DNA of 64,000 bases from Chromobotia macracanthus (Eukaryota; Chordata; Actinopteri; Cypriniformes; Botiidae), in NCBI GenBank assembly GCA_036877525.1, contig JAZGTH010000098.1, positions 1,178,001 to 1,242,000 of the forward strand, given 5' to 3'. The translations under genes and the position numbers were made by a program. This document shows positions 63,865-64,000 of this stretch, piece after piece (position 1 is the first letter of the stretch; each line of letters begins with the position of its first letter). The notes beneath the pieces were generated by a model. It did no database searches and had not been told where the DNA came from. It worked only from the letters and a program-made list of their open reading frames with translations.

Positions 63865-64000
63865 GTAAGACAAGTTTTAACAGAAATTAAACCTTACAAT
63901 CTATCACAGATTTACTTCACAGATCTATCAGAGAAGACAGAATGATTGAAGTTTAAATTTATATTAATGTTTTTAAAAAAACATACATGAAACTCACAGC

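Overview
The window is vertebrate nuclear DNA, almost certainly from a ray-finned fish and probably a cyprinid. The evidence is intron-rich genes with GT/AG splice sites, CA/CT microsatellites, dense miniature DNA transposons, a tRNA-derived SINE with the usual fish 3' domain, and CA-flanked dispersed repeats of a kind common in carp-like fish. There are no bacterial features. Both protein genes are on the + strand.

Gene 1 (about 2.67-18.4 kb) is DLEC1, also called CFAP81, a ciliary protein of the ASH/MSP-repeat class. I could join 38 coding exons (2914-18382) with every splice phase consistent into one 1717-codon frame, close to the length I recall for human DLEC1 (about 1755 aa). Its short CpG-rich promoter carries a perfect RFX X-box palindrome, which fits a ciliary gene.

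Gene 2 (about 21.0 kb to beyond the window end) is a MAP3K2/MAP3K3 (MEKK2/3) family kinase. It has a non-coding first exon in a CpG island, a start codon four bases before the end of the next exon, a 45-nt in-frame optional-looking exon, a PB1 domain, a Ser/Pro-rich linker, and a kinase domain that is cut off by the window after subdomain VIII (526 codons, or 541 with the optional exon). It is not clearly MAP3K2 or MAP3K3 and may be a third fish paralogue.

The rest is intronic or intergenic. At least eleven copies of one MITE family (ends CCCAGCTAAC / GTTAGCTGGG) are spread over the window, five of them in short DLEC1 introns. Other landmarks are a 1.5-kb purine-rich minisatellite block at 35.96-37.44 kb, an 83-bp CT tract just after the donor of the MAP3K start exon, a nearly perfect 54-bp fold-back at 52.3 kb, and several dispersed repeat pairs. 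I found no non-coding RNA gene, CRISPR array or extra protein gene that I can defend.
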